Source: CAZYJR01 sp964647905
Lineage (GTDB): Bacteria > Desulfobacterota > DSM-4660 > Desulfatiglandales > HGW-15
DNA: 37,479 nt
Reading direction: 5' to 3'
Assembly (NCBI GenBank): GCA_964647905.1
Contig: CAZYJR010000038.1
Coordinates: 1-37,479, forward strand
A model generated the notes under the pieces. That model saw nothing but the letters and a program-made list of their open reading frames with translations. It was not told where the DNA came from and did not search any database. Both the position numbers and the translations under genes were made by a program. Positions 1-7,532 of this stretch are shown here, one piece after another. Position 1 is the stretch's first letter; every line of letters starts with the position of its first letter.

Positions 1-228
1 GAGGTAATAGTGGTACTCAATACCGGCCGAAGGACGCACCTCAGGCCGAAGAGGCTGTTTATCAAGGGGGAGGACCTTTATATGGGTATGGGCGGTGACA
101 CGGTCAAGTTCACCGAGCAGGCCCTGGTAAGACTCTCGGGTATGCTGGAGTTCGAGGGCCCGGAGACCTTCGTACGGGTGAAGGGAAGGCGCTACAGGGT
201 GAAGGACCGGGGCGCCCCGGGGCCTTGA
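1..228 (+). CDS. C-terminal part of an unidentified protein
   Basis: The frame is open from the first base and ends with TGA at 226-228, so this is probably the 3' end of a gene that starts outside the window. A GTG at 10 is also available but has no visible ribosome binding site. The residues alternate short beta-like stretches (VVLNTG, LFIKGEDLYM, TFVRVKGRRYRVK). The pattern vaguely recalls the C-terminal barrel of DUF1285 proteins, but I cannot establish this. It is small and basic at the end. Function unknown. Confidence 0.5.
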   Translation, partial: EVIVVLNTGRRTHLRPKRLFIKGEDLYMGMGGDTVKFTEQALVRLSGMLEFEGPETFVRVKGRRYRVKDRGAPGP

Positions 229-360
229 CCGGGAACGCCCCGCTTTAGGCTTTCTAGTGAGACAGAGATATGTTAGACAACAAGACCTGTGTGCTTGCCG
301 CTCATGTCGGCCCATGACCGGCAGGCCTTGATTACCGGGTCTTGGCAACGGGAGGAATCA

Positions 361-876
361 ATGAGCAACTTGGTGGATAGGATGCTCAGGGCGTCCAAGC
401 TGGATCCCGAGCTCTACGAGGAGGTGGAGGCGGACAAGGGGGCGCTGAAGCAGGCCGGGCTGGTGGTGGTGCTCTCCAGCGTGGCCGCCGGAGTGGGGTC
501 GATCGCCCAGGGAGGGCTGGACGGCATTGTCTTGGGCACTGTCAGCGCGCTTGTGTCCTGGTTCATATGGGCGTATCTGACCTGTATAGTGGGCACCAAG
601 CTCCTGCCCGAGCCGTCCACAGAGGCGGACTACGGCCAGCTCCTCAGGACCATAGGGTTTTCCAGCTCTCCGGGTCTCGTGAGGGTCCTGGGCGTGATCC
701 CAGGGATCATGCCGGTGGTCTTCCTGGTCTCCGGTGTGTGGATGCTGGCCGCCATGGTGGTGGCGGTCAGGCAGGCCCTGGACTACCGCAGCACACTCAG
801 GGCCGTGGGGGTCTGCCTGATAGGGTGGCTCGTACAAGCACTGGTCCTTGCCGGGTTCTTCGCCCTGGTGCAATAG
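361..876 (+). CDS. Yip1-family-like integral membrane protein
   Basis: This 171-residue protein has a soluble N-terminal segment of about 30 residues followed by four or five hydrophobic segments: around residues 32-50, 56-85, 113-145 and 150-170. The spacing and the SWFIWAYLTCIVGTKLL stretch fit the Yip1 domain family of polytopic membrane proteins, whose bacterial function is not known. I chose the ATG at 361 because GGAGG lies 5 bases upstream. An in-frame upstream start at 289 would add about 24 residues that do not look like a leader. The gene stands alone ahead of the methyltransferase locus, 116 bp from the next gene. Confidence 0.75.
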   Translation: MSNLVDRMLRASKLDPELYEEVEADKGALKQAGLVVVLSSVAAGVGSIAQGGLDGIVLGTVSALVSWFIWAYLTCIVGTKLLPEPSTEADYGQLLRTIGFSSSPGLVRVLGVIPGIMPVVFLVSGVWMLAAMVVAVRQALDYRSTLRAVGVCLIGWLVQALVLAGFFALVQ

Positions 877-992
877 CCGGACGGGGAGCACCGCCGATCA
901 GGAAAAAAGCTTGAAAACCCGGCATCAGCCCGGGTAGGCGTTAGTGGTTAAGGCTTTTAGGACCTGCAACTCAACAGAGGAGAAATCGGACA

Positions 993-1847
993 ATGGAGAC
1001 CAGGGTATCGCGCAACGGCGGGGAGGTGGTCGTAAGCGGGCAGGGCCCCACCGTCATGATCGGAGAGCGGATCAATCCCACAGGCAAGAAGAGGCTGGCA
1101 GCGGCCTTGAAGGAGGGCGATCTGGACGTGGTCCGCAAGGAGGCGGTGGGGCAGGCGGAGGCCGGCGCCCTCATACTGGACATCAACGTGGTGGCGTCTG
1201 ACGTGGACGAGGTCTCGGTCCTGCCCAGGGCCGTGGAGGCCGTAATGGCGGCGGTGGAGATCCCCTTGTGCATAGAGATCAACAACCCTGCGGCCTTGAA
1301 GGAGGCGCTGAGGGTCTACGAGGGAAAGCCCATAGTCAACTCGGTCTCAGGCGAGGAGAGGTCCCTCAACGAGGTCCTCCCCCTGGTCAAGGAGTATGGG
1401 ACCGCGGTCATAGGGCTGACCATCGACGACAAGGGGATACCCAAGACGGCTGATCAACGGTTGGAAGTGGCTCGCAAGATAGTGGAGAGGGCCGAGGGGT
1501 ATGGGATTCCCCGCGAAGACGTCATAATAGACTGCCTGGCCTTGTCCCTGGGCTCGGACGACAAGACCGCGCTCGTGACCCTGGAGGCGGTCCGGATGGT
1601 AAGGGACGAGCTCGGGGTGAACCAGACCCTGGGTGCCAGCAACATTTCCTTCGGTTTGCCCGAGAGGCAGGTGGTGAACGCGGCTTTCCTGGCCCTGGCC
1701 CTCTCGGCCGGGGTGACCTGCCCTACGGTCGACCCGGAAAAGGCGAGATCGACCATACTGGCGGTTGACCTTGTGTTGGGCCGGGACCGCTTCGCCCAGC
1801 GCTACATCAAGGGCTACAGGGAGCGGCGCTCAGGGGCGGCGGGATGA
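993..1847 (+). CDS. Methyltetrahydrofolate:corrinoid methyltransferase (AcsE/MtgA-type, DHPS fold)
   Basis: A 284-residue pterin-binding TIM barrel protein. Family signatures are visible: GERINPTGKKR near the N-terminus (about 25-35), a DIN motif on an early strand (about 67), the EINNP strand, and GASNISFGLPER (about 215-226), typical of methyltransferases of the AcsE/MtgA/MetH-pterin class. These move a methyl group between tetrahydrofolate and a corrinoid protein. A GAGGAG lies upstream of the ATG at 993. The stop overlaps the next start by 4 bp, so the pair is translationally coupled to a UroD-like methyltransferase. With the MttB homologue nearby, I infer a role in feeding methyl groups from a methylated substrate into the folate pool, as MtgA does with MtgB in glycine betaine users. 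No corrinoid protein is encoded in view. Confidence 0.88.
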   Translation: METRVSRNGGEVVVSGQGPTVMIGERINPTGKKRLAAALKEGDLDVVRKEAVGQAEAGALILDINVVASDVDEVSVLPRAVEAVMAAVEIPLCIEINNPAALKEALRVYEGKPIVNSVSGEERSLNEVLPLVKEYGTAVIGLTIDDKGIPKTADQRLEVARKIVERAEGYGIPREDVIIDCLALSLGSDDKTALVTLEAVRMVRDELGVNQTLGASNISFGLPERQVVNAAFLALALSAGVTCPTVDPEKARSTILAVDLVLGRDRFAQRYIKGYRERRSGAAG

Positions 1848-2773
1848 GCACGGAAGTCCCGCCCGGTGCCCGCCTCCCTCAGGGTTCTCCGGCCAAGGGC
1901 GAGCTTTGGCTGGGCTCGGAGATCCTGGAGGCGGCAGGCCTGGAGGACGATCTCCATGGGCACATCGAGCTCGCCCGCCGGCTGGGCCAGCATCTGGTCT
2001 CACTGCCCGTATCCCGGGAGGCCCACGGGGACCGGTCCCGGGGCTACAGGTTGTTCTCCCCTGGAGACCTGGGAGCGGCCTCCTCAATGACCGAGCTATT
2101 CCTGACCGCCGTGATCGACGGCCCTTTCCAGGCCTTGGCCGGGAGATACGGCCTGATGGAGGTCCTCTCCGGCTGGGTCAAGGAACGCGGCCGGCTTCTT
2201 GAGGCCTACGGCGAGGAATGCCGGCGGGCCCAGTCGCTGGTGGAGGAATGCCTGGGGCAAGGGCCGGGGGCGGTCGTCATAGCGGATGACCTGGCCGGGG
2301 AGAGGGGCCCGTTCCTCGGCCCCCGGGACGTGGAAGAGCACGTGCTCGGATTCCATTCCCGGGCCGCGGCCGAGATCCGCAGGCAGGGGGCCCATGGCCT
2401 TTTTCACTCCTGCGGCGATATCAGGATGCTGCTGCCGGGGATTACCTCTTGCGGGTTCGACGGGCTGGCCGGGATCCAGCACCGGGCAAACGGCCTGGTC
2501 TCGCTCCGCTCGGAGTACGGCCCCGCATTGTCCTTGATGGGCGGCATAGACGCCGAGCTGCTGGAACAAGACCGTTTGCCCCCGGAGGCCTTGGAGGACT
2601 ACAAGGATCTTCTAAGGGCCCTTTTCCCGGGGGCAGGTTTCATACTGGCTTCATCCAGCGGCCTATACTCGGGCCGTTTTCTCCGGAGGATCAGCCGGCT
2701 CTATGAGACGGCGGACAAGGAATGGAGGGCGAGACGGGAGGCCGGGTCCGGTCCTCGATCAATGAGGGCTTGA
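1844..2773 (+). CDS. Uroporphyrinogen decarboxylase-like methyltransferase (MtaA/CmuA superfamily)
   Basis: A 309-residue UroD-fold protein. The FHSCGDI motif near residue 187 is the H-x-C pair that binds zinc in the methylcobamide methyltransferase branch. The following stretches (DGLAGIQHR, LSLMGGIDAELL) also match the barrel order of this superfamily. The C-terminal zinc-ligand region is unusual: where relatives usually carry another Cys or a SPGC-like motif, this protein reads ASSSGLYSGRF with no cysteine, so a canonical three-ligand zinc site is not evident. ATGA coupling to the methyltetrahydrofolate methyltransferase upstream suggests they act together on a corrinoid protein. It may instead have a structural or accessory role. 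It is unlikely to be a haem enzyme. Confidence 0.8.
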   Translation: MSTEVPPGARLPQGSPAKGELWLGSEILEAAGLEDDLHGHIELARRLGQHLVSLPVSREAHGDRSRGYRLFSPGDLGAASSMTELFLTAVIDGPFQALAGRYGLMEVLSGWVKERGRLLEAYGEECRRAQSLVEECLGQGPGAVVIADDLAGERGPFLGPRDVEEHVLGFHSRAAAEIRRQGAHGLFHSCGDIRMLLPGITSCGFDGLAGIQHRANGLVSLRSEYGPALSLMGGIDAELLEQDRLPPEALEDYKDLLRALFPGAGFILASSSGLYSGRFLRRISRLYETADKEWRARREAGSGPRSMRA

Positions 2774-2798
2774 CAGGGGCCGGCCGGCGGGCCTTTAC

Positions 2799-4091
2799 TT
2801 GGGCATGCCTTTCCTGGAATCCATACCGGCGCTTGTCAAGGTTGGGACCGCCTTCGGCCTGATCCTCTTCTTGAACCGCCTGCGCCTGCCGTTGAGCGCG
2901 GCCCTCCTTGCCGGTTCGATCTTCCTCGGGCTCCTGACCGGAATGGGCCCCGCCGCTTTATGGGGGGCGGTCGCCGAGAGCCTGTTGAATCCGTCGATCG
3001 CGGCCCTCCTGGTGATCGTGGCGGTTATCCTGGCTCTTTCCAGGATCATGTCCGAAGGCGGGCAGCTGGAGAGGATGGTGACCTCCTTCACCCGGGCTAC
3101 GGGAGACTCCAGGATCGCCGCCGTCGTGATGCCCGCCCTGATCGGCCTACTGCCCATGCCCGGCGGGGCGCTCTTCTCGGCGCCCATGGTGGACTCCGCC
3201 TGCCGGCGGGAGCCGGTGCGGGCCGATCTCAAGACCGCTGTCAACTACTGGTTCCGCCACATATGGGAGTACTGGTGGCCTCTTTACCCCGGGGTGGTGC
3301 TGGCCGTGGGGCTCCTTGGGGTGGAGGCCTGGCGTTTCATGCTGATACAGGCGCCCCTTACCCTGGTCTCGCTGATCTCAGGGATGGTCTTTCTCCTGCC
3401 CGGGATGCCCAGGAACGGGGCTGGAGGGGCCGGCCATGCCGGAGAGTCCGGAGGCCTGGGCGCATTCGGCCGCGAAGTCCGCCCCATCCTCCTGGTCATA
3501 CTGGCCCTCCCCGCGGTCTGGGTCTTCGAGCGGATAAGCGGGCTGGAGACCCCGGGACTTACCGGCATTTTCCTGGGTCTGAGCCTCTGCCTGGCATGGG
3601 TCATGTTCCAGAACCGTCCGGCTCCGCGGCGCGTGGTCCTGAGTCTTTTCAACCGTTCCACCGCCGGATTGATCCTCTTGATCTGCGCCGTGATGGTTTT
3701 CAAGGGCGTACTCACCGGGAGCCGGGCGGTGGCCGACATACAGTCCGAGCTGGTGCGCTACGGCATCCCGCCCCTGGCGGTCTTAATGGCCGTCCCCTTC
3801 CTGGCGGGATTCATAACCGGCATAGCCGTGGGGTTCGTGGGGGCCTCCTTTCCCCTGGTGGTGGGTCTGATCGCAGGCAAAAGCGGGCTCGATTATCTGG
3901 CCCACGCGTCCCTGGCCTACGCCTTCGGCTATATGGGAATGATGCTCTCCCCGGTCCACGTCTGCTTCCTGGTGACCAAGGACTACTTCGGGGCGTCCAT
4001 GGCGGCGGCCTACGGCCGTATAATCGCGCCGGCGGCGCTGGTGCTCCTGGGGTCCCTGGCCTACTTCGCAGTCCTGGTCCTTGCGTCGTGA
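2799..4091 (+). CDS. DUF401 family integral membrane protein, putative transporter
   Basis: A 430-residue very hydrophobic protein with about ten membrane segments. It contains the conserved central stretch VNYWFRHIWEYWWPLYPG (about 149-166) and the LPMPGGALFSAPMVD motif that I associate with DUF401 (an ion-transporter-like superfamily). The C-terminal half repeats the topology, with FITGIAVGFVGASFPLV and MLSPVHVCFLV resembling re-entrant transport segments. Two starts are possible: TTG at 2799 or ATG at 2805. Neither has a strong ribosome binding site. It lies 25 bp after the UroD-like gene on the same strand, so it may import the methylated substrate or export a product. That role is inferred from position only. 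Confidence 0.8.
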   Translation: MGMPFLESIPALVKVGTAFGLILFLNRLRLPLSAALLAGSIFLGLLTGMGPAALWGAVAESLLNPSIAALLVIVAVILALSRIMSEGGQLERMVTSFTRATGDSRIAAVVMPALIGLLPMPGGALFSAPMVDSACRREPVRADLKTAVNYWFRHIWEYWWPLYPGVVLAVGLLGVEAWRFMLIQAPLTLVSLISGMVFLLPGMPRNGAGGAGHAGESGGLGAFGREVRPILLVILALPAVWVFERISGLETPGLTGIFLGLSLCLAWVMFQNRPAPRRVVLSLFNRSTAGLILLICAVMVFKGVLTGSRAVADIQSELVRYGIPPLAVLMAVPFLAGFITGIAVGFVGASFPLVVGLIAGKSGLDYLAHASLAYAFGYMGMMLSPVHVCFLVTKDYFGASMAAAYGRIIAPAALVLLGSLAYFAVLVLAS

Positions 4092-4234
4092 GCCCGGCCC
4101 GGGCGGAAGGCATATCCATACGCCCGGGTGGTGACGGTATGATGAAAAGGCGTGGCAACAGGGCTCGAGTTATGGCATAATAACATGAACAAGCATCGGC
4201 GGGCCCCGGGTGCCCGCATCTCCAGGGCTATAAC

Positions 4235-5707
4235 ATGACCTCAGCGGCACGCGATCAGGGGCAGGGGGGCATCGACCTCGCCCGCGTGGATTTCCTCCAG
4301 GTGTTCTCGGAGTTCACCGAAGGGGTCATTGTGACCGACAGGTCCGGGGTCATCGTCTTTTACAACAAGACCCAGGCCGCTATAGACGATATGGACCCGG
4401 CGCTGGCCGTGGGAAAGCACATCACCGAGCTCTACGATCTCACCGAAGAAAACAGCATGATCCTGCGGTGCCTCCAAACCCGGGAGCCCATACTGAACCA
4501 GGTCTTTTTCTACCGGCCGCTCCACGGCCGCCTCTGCAACGCCATCCACAGCGTATACCCCCTGGTGAGGGGGGAGCGCCTGGAAGGGGCCATATGCTTC
4601 CTCAGGGACCAGGAGGTCCTGGGCAGGGCCATAGCGGCCTCGGCGGCCCTCGAGCGGGAAAAGGACAGGGATCTGGGAAACGGCACCCGCTTCACGGTCT
4701 CGGATATCATCGGCGGGGACCCGGGCTTCTTGAGGTGCGTGGAACGCTCCATGACGGCCGCGGGCTCCATGTCCCCGGTGATGCTCTGCGGCGAGACAGG
4801 CACCGGCAAAGAGCTTTTCGCGCAGGCCGTTCACAACTACAGCTCCCGTCGCGACCGCCCCTTTGTGGCCGTGAACTGCGCCGCCATTCCTGAGAGCCTT
4901 CAGGAGAGCATCCTGTTCGGAACCCTCAAGGGCGCCTTCACGGGCGCGGTGGACAAGCCGGGTCTCTTCGAGGAGGCCCGGGGAGGGACCCTCTACCTGG
5001 ATGAAGTGGACTCCATGCCCACGGCCCTTCAGGCCAAGCTCCTGCGGGTGCTGCAGGATAGGAGGGTTCGCAGGCTCGGCTCATCCCGCGAGACCCGGTT
5101 GGACGTCAAGATACTGAGCTCGGTGAACCAGGACCCCCGCATCTCGGTAAGGGAAGGGGCTCTCCGCAAGGACCTCTACTACCGGCTGGGGGTGGTCTAC
5201 ATCCACCTCCCGCCACTGAGGGAACGAAAGAGCGACATCGAGGTCCTGGCGCGCCATTTCCTGTCCAAGCACAACTTCGAGCTGGGCCGCGACGTCAAGG
5301 GAATAGCCGGGGATGTCCTGGATCTCTTCCAGGCCTATGACTGGCCGGGCAACGTGCGCGAATTGGAGCACGCCATCGAGGGGGCGATGAACACCATGGG
5401 CCCGGAGGAGGAGCTGAGGCTGGAGCACCTGGAAAAGGACTTGGTCTCGGCGGCTTCCCAGGAGCGTCGCGCCGCGGTCGAGCCGATCAGGCCGCCCGAA
5501 CATCACGCCGCCGAAGGGGAGCGTGAAGGCGGCCGTGGGATAAGCCTGGCCGAGGCCCGGGCCCAAAGGGAGAGGGAGGTCATTTGCGGGGCCATGGAGG
5601 AGGCCGGCGGCAGGGTGGCCGAGGCGGCCAGGCGCCTGGGCATCTCCAGGCAGCTCCTACACTACAAGCTACGCAAGCTGGGCCTGGACCCCAAGTCTTT
5701 CCGTTAG
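4235..5707 (+). CDS. PAS domain sigma-54-dependent transcriptional activator (RocR-like)
   Basis: A 490-residue bacterial enhancer-binding protein. A PAS domain spans about residues 20-128 (EGVIVTDRSGVIVFYNKTQ is a typical PAS start). The AAA+ domain has Walker A GETGTGKE at 186-193, the sigma-54 contact loop GAFTGA at 233-238 and Walker B LYLDEVD near 253-259. A Fis-type helix-turn-helix is at the C-terminus (GRVAEAARRLGISRQLLHYKL). There is no receiver domain, so control is probably by a ligand in the PAS domain. It points at the convergent MttB-like gene and overlaps its 3' end by 39 bp. I infer that it activates that gene through the palindromes at 7366-7433. A 143-bp gap precedes it, with a TATAAT-like CATAAT near 4176 but no clear -35 box. 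Confidence 0.93.
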   Translation: MTSAARDQGQGGIDLARVDFLQVFSEFTEGVIVTDRSGVIVFYNKTQAAIDDMDPALAVGKHITELYDLTEENSMILRCLQTREPILNQVFFYRPLHGRLCNAIHSVYPLVRGERLEGAICFLRDQEVLGRAIAASAALEREKDRDLGNGTRFTVSDIIGGDPGFLRCVERSMTAAGSMSPVMLCGETGTGKELFAQAVHNYSSRRDRPFVAVNCAAIPESLQESILFGTLKGAFTGAVDKPGLFEEARGGTLYLDEVDSMPTALQAKLLRVLQDRRVRRLGSSRETRLDVKILSSVNQDPRISVREGALRKDLYYRLGVVYIHLPPLRERKSDIEVLARHFLSKHNFELGRDVKGIAGDVLDLFQAYDWPGNVRELEHAIEGAMNTMGPEEELRLEHLEKDLVSAASQERRAAVEPIRPPEHHAAEGEREGGRGISLAEARAQREREVICGAMEEAGGRVAEAARRLGISRQLLHYKLRKLGLDPKSFR

Positions 5708-7162
5708 GACCGGGGGGCGGGCGCCGGCTCCGGTTAGCGGACCTTCCGGCCCGGAGGCCAGCTCCTCCCACCGCCTGAATGAGTCCACGTGGCGGAGGGA
5801 GTGGTCGGTAACCATGGGGTTCCCCTTCTCGGCCATCTCCCTTATGCCCTCGAGAGCGGAGTCATCGGCCGGCAGATGGAGCGGGGGCACCACGGCCGCT
5901 CCGGCCGCGTACTCCCGTGTTGCGAAGGCCTCTTGCCTGCAGTCCTCCAGGAATTTGGCCGGGCTGAAGTAGGTGAGATTCCCCATGGCCCCAAGGGCGT
6001 GGCGGACCATGTGGACCACGCACCTGCGCATGATCCCGCGGCTGCGGGCGGACTCGAAGACAGCTCCTTGAAGGTCGTCCGCCAGGCTGGTGCTTCCCCC
6101 GGACTGGGCCGATGGAAACCCCGTGACCCAGAGGTTGAGGCGGGCCATGGCCGCATTGACCAGGGCTTGGACAGGGGAGCTGTAAGTGAGATCACCCCCC
6201 GGGCCCATCAGCCCGGGGATCCCGCCGTGTACGCAGACCGTCCCCGGCCGGAGCGTCTGTGCCAGTACCATCATGAACAGCACCTCGGCGTGAACCAGGG
6301 TGAGGAGCCCTTCCGGGCTCCTGGGGGCCGAGGCCCCGGCTATTGAGAAGTCGAGGAGGAGCAGGTTGTTGCCGCTCGAGACGCTGCGAATGAACGGAGA
6401 TACCACAGAGTTCATGGGGGCCAGGGAGCTCATGAGGCTGGTCCCGTCCAGCCAGTGGTCCTTGCCGGAGAGGAAGGAGGTCTCCCGGTCGGACATGCCC
6501 TGGGTGCAGATCATCTTGAGGCCGGGGAACTCACGCTCCATTAAGAGCGCGCAGTCGTAGTCGGTCATGGTGTGGTCGGTGCGGACGGGCGCGCTAAGCA
6601 TTCCCACCACATCGCTCCATCTCGAGGCCGCGCGTATGATCTCCTCGAATTCCTCCCTCCCGGCCGCCCGGAGCTCGTCATCGCTCTCCCGCTTGAGGAA
6701 GGGGGGCGTCCCTCCGGTGCCGAAGCTGTTCCTCCCCGGGTCGGCGGGGAGTCGATCCGGCACCGTCTCCAGGCACCGCTCCACATAATCGGCCTTGAGC
6801 GGCACCAGGCATGCCTCCGTGTTGTCCAGGTCCACGGCGTCCGCTTGCATCAGTATGTACAGGAGCTCGGGGCTCCCGGCGATATTCATCCCCACCCTGG
6901 AGAGGACCAGTTTGGCGTTTTGGTGGATCCGCTCGTATAAGGCCTTCTCTGCTATAAGGAGATCGGTCTCCTGAATGCGCCTCGAGGCCCATTGGGTCTC
7001 GGGGGCAATGGGAAAGAAGAGGGTCAGCTCCCTGTAGGTGCGCCTCGCAGCCTCGAACTCGGCCCGGCCCTCCAGGTCCAGGGCCTTCATGAGGAGCGTT
7101 TCGGCGGCCGCTGATCTGCGGCCCGCAGCGAGGTCTTGCCGGCGTTCGGCCGTTGATGTCAT
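5669..7162 (-). CDS. Trimethylamine methyltransferase family (MttB/MtgB-like) protein
   Basis: A 497-residue COG5598-type TIM barrel methyltransferase. Recognisable parts are the helical start (ALYERIHQNAKLVLSRVGM), a long catalytic barrel with SGNNLLLLDFSIAGASAP, VLAQTLRPGTVCVHGG and the glycine-rich FPSAQSGGSTSLADDLQGA, and a late THSL-like TDHSLRHVDSFRRWEELA. The reading frame is continuous, so there is no in-frame amber codon for pyrrolysine; it belongs with the non-Pyl branch typified by the glycine betaine methyltransferase MtgB. About 65 extra N-terminal residues look like a TPR-type helical hairpin (ALDLEGRAEFEAARRTYREL). The C-terminus diverges early from relatives and ends inside the convergent regulator gene. 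The substrate cannot be read from sequence. A sigma-54 element lies about 75 bp upstream. Confidence 0.85.
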   Translation of the reverse strand: MTSTAERRQDLAAGRRSAAAETLLMKALDLEGRAEFEAARRTYRELTLFFPIAPETQWASRRIQETDLLIAEKALYERIHQNAKLVLSRVGMNIAGSPELLYILMQADAVDLDNTEACLVPLKADYVERCLETVPDRLPADPGRNSFGTGGTPPFLKRESDDELRAAGREEFEEIIRAASRWSDVVGMLSAPVRTDHTMTDYDCALLMEREFPGLKMICTQGMSDRETSFLSGKDHWLDGTSLMSSLAPMNSVVSPFIRSVSSGNNLLLLDFSIAGASAPRSPEGLLTLVHAEVLFMMVLAQTLRPGTVCVHGGIPGLMGPGGDLTYSSPVQALVNAAMARLNLWVTGFPSAQSGGSTSLADDLQGAVFESARSRGIMRRCVVHMVRHALGAMGNLTYFSPAKFLEDCRQEAFATREYAAGAAVVPPLHLPADDSALEGIREMAEKGNPMVTDHSLRHVDSFRRWEELASGPEGPLTGAGARPPVLTERLGVQAQLA

Positions 7163-7237
7163 GGGGGTTTTCCCTTCTGAGCCGGAGGTTCTCTAATCCG
7201 CCCGTGGAGCGAACCTGCAACGTCGCCTTGATCCCCA

Positions 7238-7253
7238 TGCATCGGGCATGCCA
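7238..7253 (-). promoter_or_regulatory. Candidate sigma-54 (-24/-12) promoter for the MttB-like gene
   Basis: On the minus strand this reads TGGCATGCCCGATGCA. Compared with the TGGCACR-N4-TTGCW consensus, it keeps the GG and GC dinucleotides at exactly the required 10-base separation, with two mismatches elsewhere. It lies 76 bases upstream of the start codon, giving an expected leader of about 65 nt. A sigma-54 activator gene is adjacent, and three palindromes stand 110-195 bp further upstream. Confidence 0.6.
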
Positions 7254-7365
7254 CACTGAGGACATAGGATGCCCGGTCGATCAAGAGGGGCGAAAAGACT
7301 TATCAGATGGGACCTTAGTGATAAGCAAAGGCCCGGAAGGGCCTCCCGGAGGGGTGTTTAGGGGT

Positions 7366-7433
7366 GTAAAACTCGTTTTCCATGGCCATTGTCCGGTAAA
7401 AACAGTTTTCCGCAGCGGTAAAACGCGTTTGAC
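7366..7433. promoter_or_regulatory. Three helically phased palindromic sites, candidate enhancer (UAS)
   Basis: Three related 16-base sites occur at 7366-7381 (GTAAAACTCGTTTTCC), 7396-7411 (GTAAAAACAGTTTTCC) and 7418-7433 (GTAAAACGCGTTTGAC). Each is an imperfect palindrome of the form GTAAAA-N4-TTTTCC. Their start-to-start distances are 30 and 22 bases, about three and two helical turns, so the sites lie on one face of the DNA. They sit roughly 140-205 bp upstream of the predicted start from the sigma-54 element, a normal place for an enhancer. They resemble TyrR-type boxes (TGTAAA-N6-TTTACA) in form; that is a comparison, not an assignment. Confidence 0.6.
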
Positions 7434-7532
7434 AAAACCGCCTTGCCGCGCTCGTACCCCCTTCTCTCCGGGCCCGGTTAGGCGCGGCTTTCCGCCTCAT
7501 CGGCCTCGGGCTCGGGGGCACGCCGCCCCGGG

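Noticed and set aside
877..992. A cobalamin or other riboswitch before the methyltransferase gene
   Set aside because: The gap is too short and shows no cobalamin box or conserved multi-stem layout; only a small CCCGG...CCGGG pairing is seen.
2960..4180. A 406-codon plus-strand frame overlapping the DUF401 gene in another phase
   Set aside because: The other phase encodes a coherent membrane protein; this frame is Gly/Arg/Pro-rich without motifs.
5669..7162. A pyrrolysine-containing MttB
   Set aside because: The frame runs without an internal amber codon, and no Pyl biosynthesis gene or tRNA-Pyl is in the window.
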